Below are positions 1-7,596 of a stretch of DNA of 48,090 nucleotides, piece by piece. Under the pieces are notes generated by a model. The model saw only the letters and a list, made by a program, of their open reading frames with translations. It was not told the origin of the DNA and searched no databases. How positions within the stretch are numbered: position 1 is the stretch's first letter; each line of letters opens with the position of its first letter. Source of the stretch: an uncultured Chryseobacterium sp. (GTDB lineage Bacteria; Bacteroidota; Bacteroidia; Flavobacteriales; Weeksellaceae); assembly GCA_913777465.1 (NCBI GenBank), contig CAJYRQ010000074.1, positions 1 through 48,090 on the forward strand. Reading direction: 5' to 3'. A program made the translations under genes and the position numbers.

Positions 1-87
1 TAAAAAATATTTAAATATTTGAAAATAAATATTTTAAGTAAAAAATGAGGCAAATATTAATATAAACTATATAAGTATGGGTACTTA
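1..87. repeat. AT-rich intergenic repeat, copy 1 (exact duplicate at 13670-13756)
   Basis: These 87 bases recur without a mismatch at 13670-13756 in the same orientation. The element is very AT-rich. It contains the dyad ATATTTAAATAT and ends in a small hairpin, AAGTA-tggg-TACTT. The 11-mer ATTAGTTTACA follows it at 89-99 and precedes copy 2 at 13655-13665. Its left edge may lie before the window. It holds no ORF. The regulator gene starts about 70 bases downstream. Confidence 0.9.
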
Positions 88-159
88 CATTAGTTTACAG
101 GTGATTACTCATTACTTATTGCTCATCATTTATAACTTATCATTCATCATTCATAAAAA

Positions 160-1110
160 ATGAACGATCATTATCTTAAAAAGCTCGACCGGGTAACCGC
201 CATTCTGACGCAGCTGCAATCGAAGCCTGTGGTGCGGGCGCAGGATCTGGCTAAAAAATTTGAAGTGAGTGTCCGGACGATTTACCGGGATGTAAAAACC
301 TTGGAAAATGCAGGGATTCCCATTATCGGTGAAGCCGGAAGCGGCTATTCCCTGATGGACGGATACAAACTTCCGCCGGTGATGTTCACGAAAGAAGAAG
401 TCCTCAGTTTTATAACGGCCGAGAAACTGATGCAGAAATTTTTGCATGAAAGTCTGGGGAACCATTACCGGAACGCGATGGAAAAGGTACGTTCCGTGCT
501 GAAATATTCGGATAAAAACCTCATTGAGAATATAGAAAAGCAGATTGATGTTTTTAATTATCATCCCAAAACAGAAGATAAGATCCGGAACATCATCCCG
601 ATGATCCTCGAAAGCATTGCTGAAAAAAAGCAGTTGACCCTGGAATACGAAACCGTAGATGGGCGGATTTCGACGAGGACGATTGAAGTCGTAGGCGTTT
701 TCTTTGAATTCAATTATTGGTACATCATGGCTTACTGTACGTTACGAAACGATTTCAGACAGTTTAGGGTAGACCGTATTCTGAAGATTTTTAAAACCGA
801 AAATCCTTTTTTACAGGAATACGGGCAGATCAATGAGTACCGGAAGACGCCAAATGGAAACAAAACAAGGGTCAGACTTTTGGTAGAAAAAAAAATTATC
901 GGACATTTGGTAAATTCTAAAAAATATTACGGACTGGTGGAGGAGATTGAGCGCGACAACGGATTTGAACTGATTTTCGAAACCGATTGGATTGATGAGG
1001 GCTTCCCGCGCTGGCTGGTTACCTTTGCAGATTATGCAGAGGTACTGGAGCCGGAATTTTTAAAAGACAGCCTGAAAGTTTTAATTAAAAATATCTTAAA
1101 GAAATACTGA
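160..1110 (+). CDS. YafY-type HTH/WYL-domain transcriptional regulator
   Basis: This is a 316-residue DNA-binding regulator. Residues 8-62 form an HTH_11-type winged helix (VSVRTIYRDVKTLENAGIPI). Residues about 140-215 are a WYL domain, seen in the WYIMAYC and FRQFRVDRI segments, and a C-terminal WCX-like extension follows. WYL domains are known ligand or nucleic-acid sensors; the effector here is unknown. The next gene starts 30 bp downstream on the same strand, so the two may be co-transcribed and the amidase is a candidate target. The ATG at 160 follows a run of CATT-rich sequence with no clear Shine-Dalgarno site, as usual in Bacteroidota. The family call is firm and the regulon is not. 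Confidence 0.9.
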   Translation: MNDHYLKKLDRVTAILTQLQSKPVVRAQDLAKKFEVSVRTIYRDVKTLENAGIPIIGEAGSGYSLMDGYKLPPVMFTKEEVLSFITAEKLMQKFLHESLGNHYRNAMEKVRSVLKYSDKNLIENIEKQIDVFNYHPKTEDKIRNIIPMILESIAEKKQLTLEYETVDGRISTRTIEVVGVFFEFNYWYIMAYCTLRNDFRQFRVDRILKIFKTENPFLQEYGQINEYRKTPNGNKTRVRLLVEKKIIGHLVNSKKYYGLVEEIERDNGFELIFETDWIDEGFPRWLVTFADYAEVLEPEFLKDSLKVLIKNILKKY

Positions 1111-1140
1111 AAAATAATTTAACCATTTATACAAAATATT

Positions 1141-2238
1141 ATGAAGTTATGGACACGTTTGTTTTTGATGAGTGCTATGATTTGTTCAACGGCGGTTTCG
1201 GCCTGTTCTGCATTTCTGCTGAAAGGGAAAGGGTATTGTGTGGTCGGTTTCAATGAAAACTGGAAAACCATGCCGGGAATGATTGTTGTGAACAAACGGG
1301 ATGTACTGAAACGGAACATCAGCTGGGAAAACCTGACAACGGATCAGACGAAACCTGAAAAAGAATGGAAGTCCATGTACGGATCAGTGACTTTTAATCT
1401 TCTGGGATATGATTTTCCATGCTATGGCGTCAATGAAAAAGGATTGTTTCTGGTGGAATTGTACCTTGAAGAAACATCCAAAGTAAAAAATCCTTCACAA
1501 CCCGATATGTTCTGGGCACAATGGATCCAGTATCAGCTGGATCATTACCAATCGGTAAAAGAAGTGGTGGATCACCTGAATTCCGGTCCGAATATCAACT
1601 GGTGGCCGAACGCGGCAGGGAGCCATTTCTTTTTAAGCGACGCTCAGGGAAATACAGCGACAATCGCTTTGCTGGACGGAAAATATAAAGTATTGACCGA
1701 TAAGGAAATGCCGATGCCGCTTCTCTGCAACAATCAATACACCAAAGATTTTGAAACGGCACAGAAGTTTGATTTTTTAGGCGGCCGTGAAAAGTTTGAT
1801 TTTGCCCAACAGGGAAAATGGGAAGACCGCTACAACCGGGCTTATTATATGCTGAAAAATTATCAATACGACCAAAAACCGGTGGCTTATGCCTGGAATA
1901 TCCTGAATTCCATCCATGCCGGAGAGTGGCAGACAGTAATCGATCTTAAGAAAATGAATCTGACATTCCGTTCCGATCTGAAAAAAGAAATCAAAACCAT
2001 CGATCTGAAAAAGCTGGACTTCTCCACAAAATCACCGGTGAAATTCCTGGATATCCATACCGGAAGCCTTGGTGAAGTCAATAAGAACTTTGAAGTGCTG
2101 ACGCTTCAGAAAAATAACGAATATGTGGAAAAGGGTTTTCCCATCGGTTATGATAACAAAGAATTCGGGACCTCGGAAACTTTCACAAAGCTGAAACAGA
2201 ACGTTATCAGTTTCTTTAAAAATATTCTTCCGGGTTAA
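1141..2238 (+). CDS. Exported linear-amide C-N hydrolase (choloylglycine hydrolase / Ntn family)
   Basis: This 365-residue protein belongs to the choloylglycine-hydrolase/penicillin-acylase-like Ntn family, which hydrolyses amide bonds using an N-terminal cysteine. Residues 1-21 are a signal peptide ending VSA, followed directly by Cys22 (CSAF), the expected nucleophile. Family landmarks follow: GxNEKGL (GVNEKGLFLVEL), an LCNNQYTKDF segment matching the conserved Asn region, and a C-terminal W-Q-T-V-I-D-L then FRSDLKKEIKTIDL stretch. The Arg and Asp of the classical bile-salt-hydrolase GRNMD motif are replaced (GFNEN), so the substrate is probably not a bile salt. Cys22 also sits in a lipobox-like context (VSAC). 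The gene is 30 bp behind the WYL regulator. Confidence 0.82.
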   Translation: MKLWTRLFLMSAMICSTAVSACSAFLLKGKGYCVVGFNENWKTMPGMIVVNKRDVLKRNISWENLTTDQTKPEKEWKSMYGSVTFNLLGYDFPCYGVNEKGLFLVELYLEETSKVKNPSQPDMFWAQWIQYQLDHYQSVKEVVDHLNSGPNINWWPNAAGSHFFLSDAQGNTATIALLDGKYKVLTDKEMPMPLLCNNQYTKDFETAQKFDFLGGREKFDFAQQGKWEDRYNRAYYMLKNYQYDQKPVAYAWNILNSIHAGEWQTVIDLKKMNLTFRSDLKKEIKTIDLKKLDFSTKSPVKFLDIHTGSLGEVNKNFEVLTLQKNNEYVEKGFPIGYDNKEFGTSETFTKLKQNVISFFKNILPG

Positions 2239-2244
2239 AAAATA

Positions 2245-2277
2245 ACAAAAGCTTTCAGGATTCCTGGAAGCTTTTGT
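2245..2277. terminator. Bidirectional terminator between convergent genes
   Basis: A 15-bp stem (ACAAAAGCTTTCAGG pairing with CCTGGAAGCTTTTGT, one G-U pair) has a three-base loop and flanking A and T runs. It lies between the amidase (plus) and DinB (minus) and can serve both. Confidence 0.85.
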
Positions 2278-2315
2278 ATTTAAATGATTCGGGTTAGATA
2301 ATTTGTCTACCGGCA

Positions 2316-2816
2316 TTACATCACCGGAAACCGTTCCCAGAAGAAAGGAGGCTCGATGTCCAAAGCCCTCAGGTAAGTATAACCCTGTCCGCGGTGATGC
2401 ACTTCATTGTCGATAAAGTATAAAATGTTCTGGTACACCGGGAACTCATATTGTCCGAACAAATTAAAGCTTTCCTGAAAACGCTCTTCTGAAATTTGGG
2501 CAAAATACCGGTTGATGGTTTCCGTTTCTTCGTCCCATTTTTTCAGGAGCTCTTCTTTGGTTTTAGGATTAAATTTCTCTTCATCGTAAGCTTCCATCTG
2601 ATTTTCTACGATACCCTTGGTTCCGGGACCTCCAATGCTGATCAGTTCGACCGCCAGTTTGGCAAAAGGCCGCATACCGCCGATTGAAAATTCGAAAAGT
2701 TCTTTTTCAGGGAATGCTTCAATCACTCTTCTAGTCAGGTTCCGGTGTCCCTGCCAGTGCTCTAAAATCTGTTCTGCCGTGATGAATGGCTTCGTGGTAG
2801 TTGCTGTTGTTGTCAT
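2316..2816 (-). CDS. DinB-family (DfsB-like) putative metal-dependent protein
   Basis: This is a 166-residue four-helix-bundle protein of the DinB/YfiT superfamily, members of which act as metal-dependent thiol transferases or hydrolases; no specific reaction can be assigned. The conserved C-terminal DNEVHHRGQGYTYLRAL helix carries the usual His pair. The upstream family histidine, normally in a segment like FGELAxHI, appears to be replaced here (FAKLAVELI), so one metal ligand may be Glu or absent. The run of threonines after the ATG (MTTTATTTKPF) looks like a disordered tail. It is a single gene facing the amidase. Confidence 0.8.
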   Translation of the reverse strand: MTTTATTTKPFITAEQILEHWQGHRNLTRRVIEAFPEKELFEFSIGGMRPFAKLAVELISIGGPGTKGIVENQMEAYDEEKFNPKTKEELLKKWDEETETINRYFAQISEERFQESFNLFGQYEFPVYQNILYFIDNEVHHRGQGYTYLRALDIEPPFFWERFPVM

Positions 2817-3020
2817 AATTTTTAATATGGTTTATTTTGATTGATACAAAGGTAAAACAGGGTAATGACAACAGTTTGTCAGTAGGATTTCGGGCCTGAA
2901 AATATTTTTGGTTCCTTGAAATAATTATGACGGTTTTACCGTTAAAGACTCATACTTAAGCAATGTTAGGTAGATAAATAATTTGAGAGTGGCCGGCCTT
3001 TCGGGACCGGTCATTTTTTT

Positions 3021-3120
3021 GTCTTGCGCAGATTTTTCAGATGCCGCAGATTTTTTTAGTTTGTAATTAATTTCCGCTTTGCTTTTCATCCCGCAGCGAT
3101 TTAACATGGTATTAGAGACA
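3021..3120 (-). repeat. About 100-bp intergenic repeat, copy A
   Basis: Read on the minus strand it begins TCTCTAATACCATGTT, passes a short dyad around CGCTGCGGGATG, continues AAGCGGAAATTAAT, and ends with two CTGCG blocks (CTGCGGCATCTG then CTGCGCAAGAC). Copy B (3431-3530) and copy C (13987-14091) show the same order of blocks with scattered substitutions. Confidence 0.8.
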
Positions 3121-3152
3121 AAAGTAAATAAGGTCAGACCATACAATAACAT

Positions 3153-3175
3153 GGCTTCGGCTCCGCTCAGCCACC
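3153..3175 (-). repeat. GCTGAG...CGAAGCC palindromic repeat
   Basis: GGCTTCGGCTCCGCTCAGCC here (minus strand GGCTGAGCGGAGCCGAAGCC) matches TGCTGAGCCTGTCGAAG at 13601-13617 and GGCTGAGGCGTGTCGAA at 35625-35641. It is a short dispersed intergenic motif. Confidence 0.6.
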
Positions 3176-3430
3176 AGGCAGTCGTTCCTTGCAATGATGG
3201 TGACTTATAATTTTAATGTCAGTCCGGGTTTTCTTTGCAGTGCGGCGGAAAAAAATGCAGGGAACAAAGCAGGGCGGTAAGCCGCTGGATAATGCGTACG
3301 TTTCATCAGATCAGCCTGCTGATCCTTTCTTGGCTGCCTTAAATTATACATCAGGCAAGTAAGAACTTTGCGTTAAAAAATGCTTTGCTATTTTACCGTG
3401 TTTAAACGTCGCTTTTGAACCCATCTTCTT

Positions 3431-3530
3431 TATCTCACGCAGATTTTACAGATGCCGCAGATTTTATTAATCTTTAATTCATTTCCACTTCGCTTGTCAT
3501 CCCACAGGGATCCAAACATAGTATTAGAGA
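3431..3530 (-). repeat. About 100-bp intergenic repeat, copy B
   Basis: On the minus strand it reads TCTCTAATACTATGTTTGG, then the dyad GATCCCTGTGGGATG, then AAGCGAAGTGGAAAT, then CTGCGGCATCTG and CTGCGTGAGA. It is collinear with copies A and C. Confidence 0.8.
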
Positions 3531-3737
3531 AAAGCATGGAAAGATTCGCATTGGGATTCCTGCAGAATGACAAATTAAGTTGTTCATGTATTTAAATTTC
3601 TACAGTCTTTGCCATTGGATGGGCAAATCTACGACTCTGGTATAGAATTAAACATTCAAGTTAATTTCTGCATAAGTGATTATCAAAACTTCTTTTCAAA
3701 ATTTGCCGCCTTTGGTTTAATAAAGTAATTTAGTACT

Positions 3738-4307
3738 ATGAAAATTTATACGAAAACAGGCGATAAAGGCCAGACCGCCCTTTATGGCGGAACACGGGTT
3801 TCAAAAGCAAGCGCAAGAGTAGACAGCTACGGAAATATTGATGAGCTGAATTCATTCATCGGGATTGCCAAAAGCCATATTGAAGATCAGGAAGTTTTAA
3901 AGCAGTTAAAAAAAATCCAGTTCGATTTATTTACCGTCGGTTCCGAAGCGGCAACTCCGGTCGACAAACTGATGCTGGCGAATGGGAAGTCGAGGCTGCC
4001 ATTGGTGATTTCGGATGTGGAAATTGAAGAACTGGAACACTGGATGGATGCTTTCGACGAAAAATTGGAACCGCTGCAGTATTTCATTCTTCCCGGCGGC
4101 GGAAAAGCAGCTACTTTCCTGCATGCAGCCCGGACCATCTGCAGAAGGGCGGAACGTTCCTTAGTCTTCTTAAATGAATCGGAAGAAGTTCGTCCCGAGC
4201 TCATCAAGTACCTGAACCGTCTTTCGGATTACCTTTTTGTGCTGGCCAGATACATTTCAAAAATCAATAACGAACCGGAAGAATACTGGAATCCGAATGA
4301 AAGATAG
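3738..4307 (+). CDS. pduO: Cob(I)alamin adenosyltransferase, PduO type
   Basis: This 189-residue enzyme transfers the adenosyl group of ATP to cob(I)alamin, making coenzyme B12 in the cytoplasm. The N-terminus has the PduO-type ATP-binding motif (TKTGDKGQTALYGG), followed by RVDSYGNIDELNSFIG. The C-terminal helices carry RTICRRAERSLV and YLNRLSDYLFVLARY, all typical of the family at full length. No cobalamin biosynthesis genes are nearby, so it probably serves corrinoid salvage. Its last codons overlap the next gene by 11 bp (ATG at 4297), which indicates translational coupling with thiamine diphosphokinase. Confidence 0.95.
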   Translation: MKIYTKTGDKGQTALYGGTRVSKASARVDSYGNIDELNSFIGIAKSHIEDQEVLKQLKKIQFDLFTVGSEAATPVDKLMLANGKSRLPLVISDVEIEELEHWMDAFDEKLEPLQYFILPGGGKAATFLHAARTICRRAERSLVFLNESEEVRPELIKYLNRLSDYLFVLARYISKINNEPEEYWNPNER

Positions 4308-4935
4308 AGTCCTCCTCTTCATCAACGGAGATGCACCAGCCTCTTTTCCGGATCCTGAACAATACGGTTTGATCGCCTGTACCGACGGGGCGTTTCATTA
4401 TCTGAGAAACCTTGATTTTCCTATGGAAAAACTGGATTTTATTTCCGGTGATTTCGATTCGCATCCGGGAAAAGAAGAAGGGATCTATGAAGAGAAATTC
4501 ATTTACACTCCGGATCAGGACAAAACGGATTTTCAGAAAGCCCTGGAGATTATTACAGAAAAAGGATTTCAAAAAGTAGATGTCCTGGGTGGAAGCGGCG
4601 GCGAGCAGGATCACTTTCTGGGAAACCTGACCGTAGCCTTCGGATATAAGGAGCAGCTGGACCTGAAATTCTATGATGAATTTTCAGAGTATTATTTTAT
4701 TCCGAAAAGGTTTATTCTAAATGGTGTTAAAGATAAAATGATTTCGCTGTATCCCTTTCCGTCGGTTGAAAATATTACGACCAAAGGTTTGAACTGGCCG
4801 CTGACCAATGGAAATTTGAGCATCACCTCTCGCATCGGAACCCGGAATTTTGCCGTGGAAGATGAGGTGTCCATCGAATATGAAAAAGGTGATCTCCTGA
4901 TCTTTATCGGAAAAAATTATTTACAAGATCAATAG
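4297..4935 (+). CDS. thiN: Thiamine diphosphokinase
   Basis: The 212-residue enzyme converts thiamine plus ATP to thiamine diphosphate. I place the start at 4297 (MKDRVLLFINGDAP); an in-frame extension to 4237 would lie inside the previous gene and lacks family similarity. Conserved elements are CTDGAFHYL, the metal-binding DFISGDFDS, the DQDKTDFQKAL motif and GGSGGEQDHFLGNL, which corresponds to the family GGRxDHxxxNL. The C-terminal half is the beta-sandwich substrate-binding domain. It overlaps the adenosyltransferase by 11 bp, so two cofactor-activation enzymes are coupled. Confidence 0.92.
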   Translation: MKDRVLLFINGDAPASFPDPEQYGLIACTDGAFHYLRNLDFPMEKLDFISGDFDSHPGKEEGIYEEKFIYTPDQDKTDFQKALEIITEKGFQKVDVLGGSGGEQDHFLGNLTVAFGYKEQLDLKFYDEFSEYYFIPKRFILNGVKDKMISLYPFPSVENITTKGLNWPLTNGNLSITSRIGTRNFAVEDEVSIEYEKGDLLIFIGKNYLQDQ

Positions 4936-5000
4936 GAACGGGCTTCAGCCCGTTCACTCAGGATAAAGCTCCATTGGCTTCAGCAAAAACCTAAAATATC
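4936..5000. repeat. Two-dyad intergenic element, copy 1
   Basis: Directly after the thiN stop lies a near-perfect hairpin (GAACGGGCT-tc-AGCCCGTTC, 4936-4955), followed by spacer and ATTGGCTTCAGCAAAAACCT. The same arrangement recurs after speA at 7449-7510. The first hairpin could terminate thiN transcription, although no long T-run follows. Confidence 0.7.
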
Positions 5001-5048
5001 CGCAATGATCTGTGAAAATCTGTGAAAATCCGTGGTCTAAATAAAAAT

Positions 5049-5924
5049 ATGAAATCCTTACTAAAAATATCCTCTTTATTCGTCGCACTCCTCTGTGTTT
5101 TTTCATGCAAAATGCAACACCTTTCAACACCGGAATACGGAAAAATGGCAATATTACCGGAAATGAATATTAAAAAAGTCTACAACTTCAGGTCGGTCGG
5201 AAATATTAAAAACAAGGATGGAAGAATATTGAAAGAAGGAAAGCTGTACAGAAGCGCCAATCTTTTTAAACTGAAACCGGAATCCTTTAAAACCATCAAA
5301 GAACTGGGAATAATGGAAATTATCGACCTTCGGAATTCAAAGGAAATCGCGCAGAAACCGGACCGTCTTCCTGAAGGGATCGTTTATAAAAATGAGTCGG
5401 CGTTTGAGGATGAAGGCGACCAGCTGAACCAGGCAAGAAAACTCGTGCTGAAAGGGAAAGTAAACGGTAACGACGCTGAGAAGAGAATGCTTGATTTTTA
5501 CAGGAATTATGTGACGGAACATCCTGAAGTGATCCGGAAAATCGTTACTGAAATCCTGGAGTCCGATACACCAATCTTATACCACTGCACAGCCGGGAAA
5601 GATCGGACGGGAATTATTACCGCGCTGGTTCTGACGGTGCTCAGGTTCGATCAAGAAACCGTTGTCAACGATTATCTTGTATCAAATAACTACAGGCAAA
5701 AGCTCGTGGAAAAGCGTCTCAGGCTGGCCAGGAATTTACATTTTATTTATCCGAAACTGGACATCCGCGTACTGGAAAAACTAAGCTGGGTAGAAACTGC
5801 TTATCTTAATGCCGCTTTTAATGAAATCCATAAGAAATACGGTTCAGCCGATCAGTATATTCAAAAGGTGCTGGGAATATCTGAAGAGAAACAGGCAGAA
5901 TATATCCGCAAGTTCACATATTGA
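5049..5924 (+). CDS. Lipoprotein tyrosine/dual-specificity phosphatase (Y_phosphatase3 type)
   Basis: This 291-residue protein is predicted to be an envelope-anchored phosphatase. From the ATG at 5049 it starts with a lipoprotein signal (MKSLLKISSL, lipobox VFSC, Cys20). The early NFRSVG...LYRSANLFKL region is typical of PF13350 tyrosine phosphatases. The catalytic P-loop is HCTAGKDRTG with Cys180 and Arg186 (CX5R). Upstream in-frame codons from 5022 lie in intergenic repeat and would spoil the signal peptide. Family members dephosphorylate protein tyrosine or phosphoinositides; the substrate here is unknown. It stands alone between thiN and speA. Confidence 0.88.
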   Translation: MKSLLKISSLFVALLCVFSCKMQHLSTPEYGKMAILPEMNIKKVYNFRSVGNIKNKDGRILKEGKLYRSANLFKLKPESFKTIKELGIMEIIDLRNSKEIAQKPDRLPEGIVYKNESAFEDEGDQLNQARKLVLKGKVNGNDAEKRMLDFYRNYVTEHPEVIRKIVTEILESDTPILYHCTAGKDRTGIITALVLTVLRFDQETVVNDYLVSNNYRQKLVEKRLRLARNLHFIYPKLDIRVLEKLSWVETAYLNAAFNEIHKKYGSADQYIQKVLGISEEKQAEYIRKFTY

Positions 5925-6034
5925 TAATTGTATGCTGTTTTGTGAGTAAAAAGCAGGTAAAATTTATAATAATTTTAACGTTAAAAAACCAAACTTTTTT
6001 AGCAATTTTGCATTCTTAATTCACTTGTTTAGAA

Positions 6035-7429
6035 ATGAAAATAAAGTACTCGGAACTTATTGATCAGACGTTGTATTTCCCTACCGAGGAATTCAATGTT
6101 TCTGAGAACAATTTGTTGTTCCACGACATCCCGTTGATGGACGTAGTGGAAAAATTCGGCACGCCGCTAAAGATCAGCTACCTGCCGAGAATTTCTCAGA
6201 ACATCCAGAAAGCCAAGAGCTGGTTTAAGGAAGCGTTTGAGAAAACCGAATATAAGAAAAACTATACGTATTGCTACTGCACGAAATCAAGTCATTTCAA
6301 ATTTGTGCTTGAAGAGGCACTGAAAAACGATATCTCTATAGAAACTTCTTCAGCGTATGATATGGATATTGTGAAATCGCTTTATACCGAAGGGAAAGTA
6401 ACGAAAGATATAGAAGTCATCTGCAACGGATTCAAAACCGATGATTATCTGGCGAAAATCTCAGAAATGATCAACAGTGGTTTCGAGAATATTACGCCGA
6501 TCCTGGACAATTACCGCGAACTGGACAAGCTGACGGAAAGCATTGATACAACCTTCGATATCGGAATCCGGATCGCTTCCGAGGAAGAACCGAAATTCGA
6601 ATTTTACACCTCAAGGTTAGGAATCGGATACAAGGACATTATCCCGTATTACAGCCAGAAGATCGCCGAACACCCGAATGCAAGGCTGAAGATGCTTCAT
6701 TTTTTCATCAACACCGGGATCAAGGATACGGCCTACTACTGGAACGAATTGTATAAGTGTCTTCGTGTCTATGCCCGTCTGAAGAAGATTGCTCCGGAAG
6801 TAAACTCGCTGAACATCGGAGGAGGATTCCCGATCAAAACTTCCTTGCAGTTCGATTACGATTACCAGTATATGGTGGAAGAAATTGTTTCCCAGATCAA
6901 AAAATTCTGTGAAGAAGAAGGGGTGGAGGAACCGAATATCTACACCGAATTCGGAAGCTTTACCGTAGGAGAAAGCGGTGCGAACATTTACAAGATTATT
7001 TCCCAGAAACGCCAGAACGACCGGGAAAAGTGGAACATGATCGATTCTTCTTTCATGACGACGCTTCCCGACACTTGGGCGATTTCAAGACACTTCATCA
7101 TGCTTCCGCTTAACCGTTGGGAAGATACGTATGAAAGGGTTTTCCTGGGCGGACTAACGTGCGATTCGGACGATTATTACAATTCCGAACAACATACGAA
7201 TGCCATTTACCTTCCTGTTTTCAGCGATACCAAGCCTTTGTACATCGGGTTTTTCCATACCGGCGCGTATCAGGAAATGATCGGCGGGTACGGTGGGGTG
7301 CACCATTGCCTGATGCCTCAGCCGAGACACATCCTGATCCAGAAAGATGAAAACGGTGACCTGCAATACGAGATTTTCCGTGAAAAACAGGAGCCGGAAG
7401 ATATCCTGAAGATCTTGGGATATCAATAA
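6035..7429 (+). CDS. speA: Biosynthetic arginine decarboxylase (PLP, fold III)
   Basis: This 464-residue enzyme converts arginine to agmatine, the first step of the agmatine route to putrescine. The PLP lysine is in YCYCTKSSHF (Lys84). Further fold-III landmarks are NIGGGFPIKTS, the glycine-rich EFGSFTVGESGANIY, and the C-terminal GLTCDSDDYY motif that supplies the active-site Cys of the dimer partner. It is much shorter than proteobacterial SpeA (about 650 residues), as I expect for the Bacteroidota form. Agmatinase lies 3.4 kb downstream, which supports arginine over lysine, ornithine or carboxynorspermidine as substrate, but that is inference from context. Confidence 0.88.
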   Translation: MKIKYSELIDQTLYFPTEEFNVSENNLLFHDIPLMDVVEKFGTPLKISYLPRISQNIQKAKSWFKEAFEKTEYKKNYTYCYCTKSSHFKFVLEEALKNDISIETSSAYDMDIVKSLYTEGKVTKDIEVICNGFKTDDYLAKISEMINSGFENITPILDNYRELDKLTESIDTTFDIGIRIASEEEPKFEFYTSRLGIGYKDIIPYYSQKIAEHPNARLKMLHFFINTGIKDTAYYWNELYKCLRVYARLKKIAPEVNSLNIGGGFPIKTSLQFDYDYQYMVEEIVSQIKKFCEEEGVEEPNIYTEFGSFTVGESGANIYKIISQKRQNDREKWNMIDSSFMTTLPDTWAISRHFIMLPLNRWEDTYERVFLGGLTCDSDDYYNSEQHTNAIYLPVFSDTKPLYIGFFHTGAYQEMIGGYGGVHHCLMPQPRHILIQKDENGDLQYEIFREKQEPEDILKILGYQ

Positions 7430-7448
7430 GAATCTGATCTTAGGTATC

Positions 7449-7510
7449 AATAGGAACGGACTTTAGGCCGTTTTTAAAATCAAAATTCAATTCGGCTTTA
7501 GCCAAAACTT
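7449..7510. repeat. Two-dyad intergenic element, copy 2
   Basis: Here AATAGGAACGGACTTTAGG-CCGTTTTT is followed by CAATTCGGCTTTAGCCAAAACTT. This matches the element after thiN block by block: a GGAACGG...CCGTT dyad, about 25 bases of spacer, then a GGCTTTAGCC dyad followed by AAAACT. It follows the speA stop and precedes a strong terminator. Confidence 0.65.
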
Positions 7511-7549
7511 ATACAAGAGGCTGTCCAAATTTTGGACAGCCTCTTGTAT
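7511..7549. terminator. Strong bidirectional terminator between speA and the HAD gene
   Basis: A stem of at least 16 bp (ATACAAGAGGCTGTCC with GGACAGCCTCTTGTAT) has AT-rich loop bases, and TTTTAT follows. It lies between convergent genes. Confidence 0.85.
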
Positions 7550-7562
7550 TTTATGGAGTTCA

Positions 7563-7596
7563 AAACCTCATAGGTTTCCGAAAACCTATGAGGTTT
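7563..7596. terminator. Perfect 15-bp hairpin overlapping the HAD stop codon
   Basis: AAACCTCATAGGTTT, a four-base loop CCGA, then its exact inverse AAACCTATGAGGTTT. It reaches two bases into the stop codon of the minus-strand HAD gene. It may act as a second terminator, or it may be a dispersed palindromic repeat of the kind common between flavobacterial genes. Confidence 0.6.

Larger units (their letters stand above)
2817..3737. other. Gene-free repeat-rich spacer (921 bp)
   Basis: I see no convincing gene here. The only long ORF, on the minus strand at 2925-3194, runs through repeat sequence and resembles no protein I know. The stretch holds two diverged copies of a roughly 100-bp repeat (3021-3120 and 3431-3530), a GCTGAG/CGAAGC palindromic repeat at 3153-3175, and fragments such as TTTGCGTTAAAAAATGC (3368-3384) that look like decayed intergenic elements. 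Confidence 0.7.

Noticed and set aside
2925-3194. 89-codon minus-strand ORF in the first repeat-rich spacer
   Set aside because: About a third of it is the translated repeat copy A, composition is not protein-like, and no family is recognisable.
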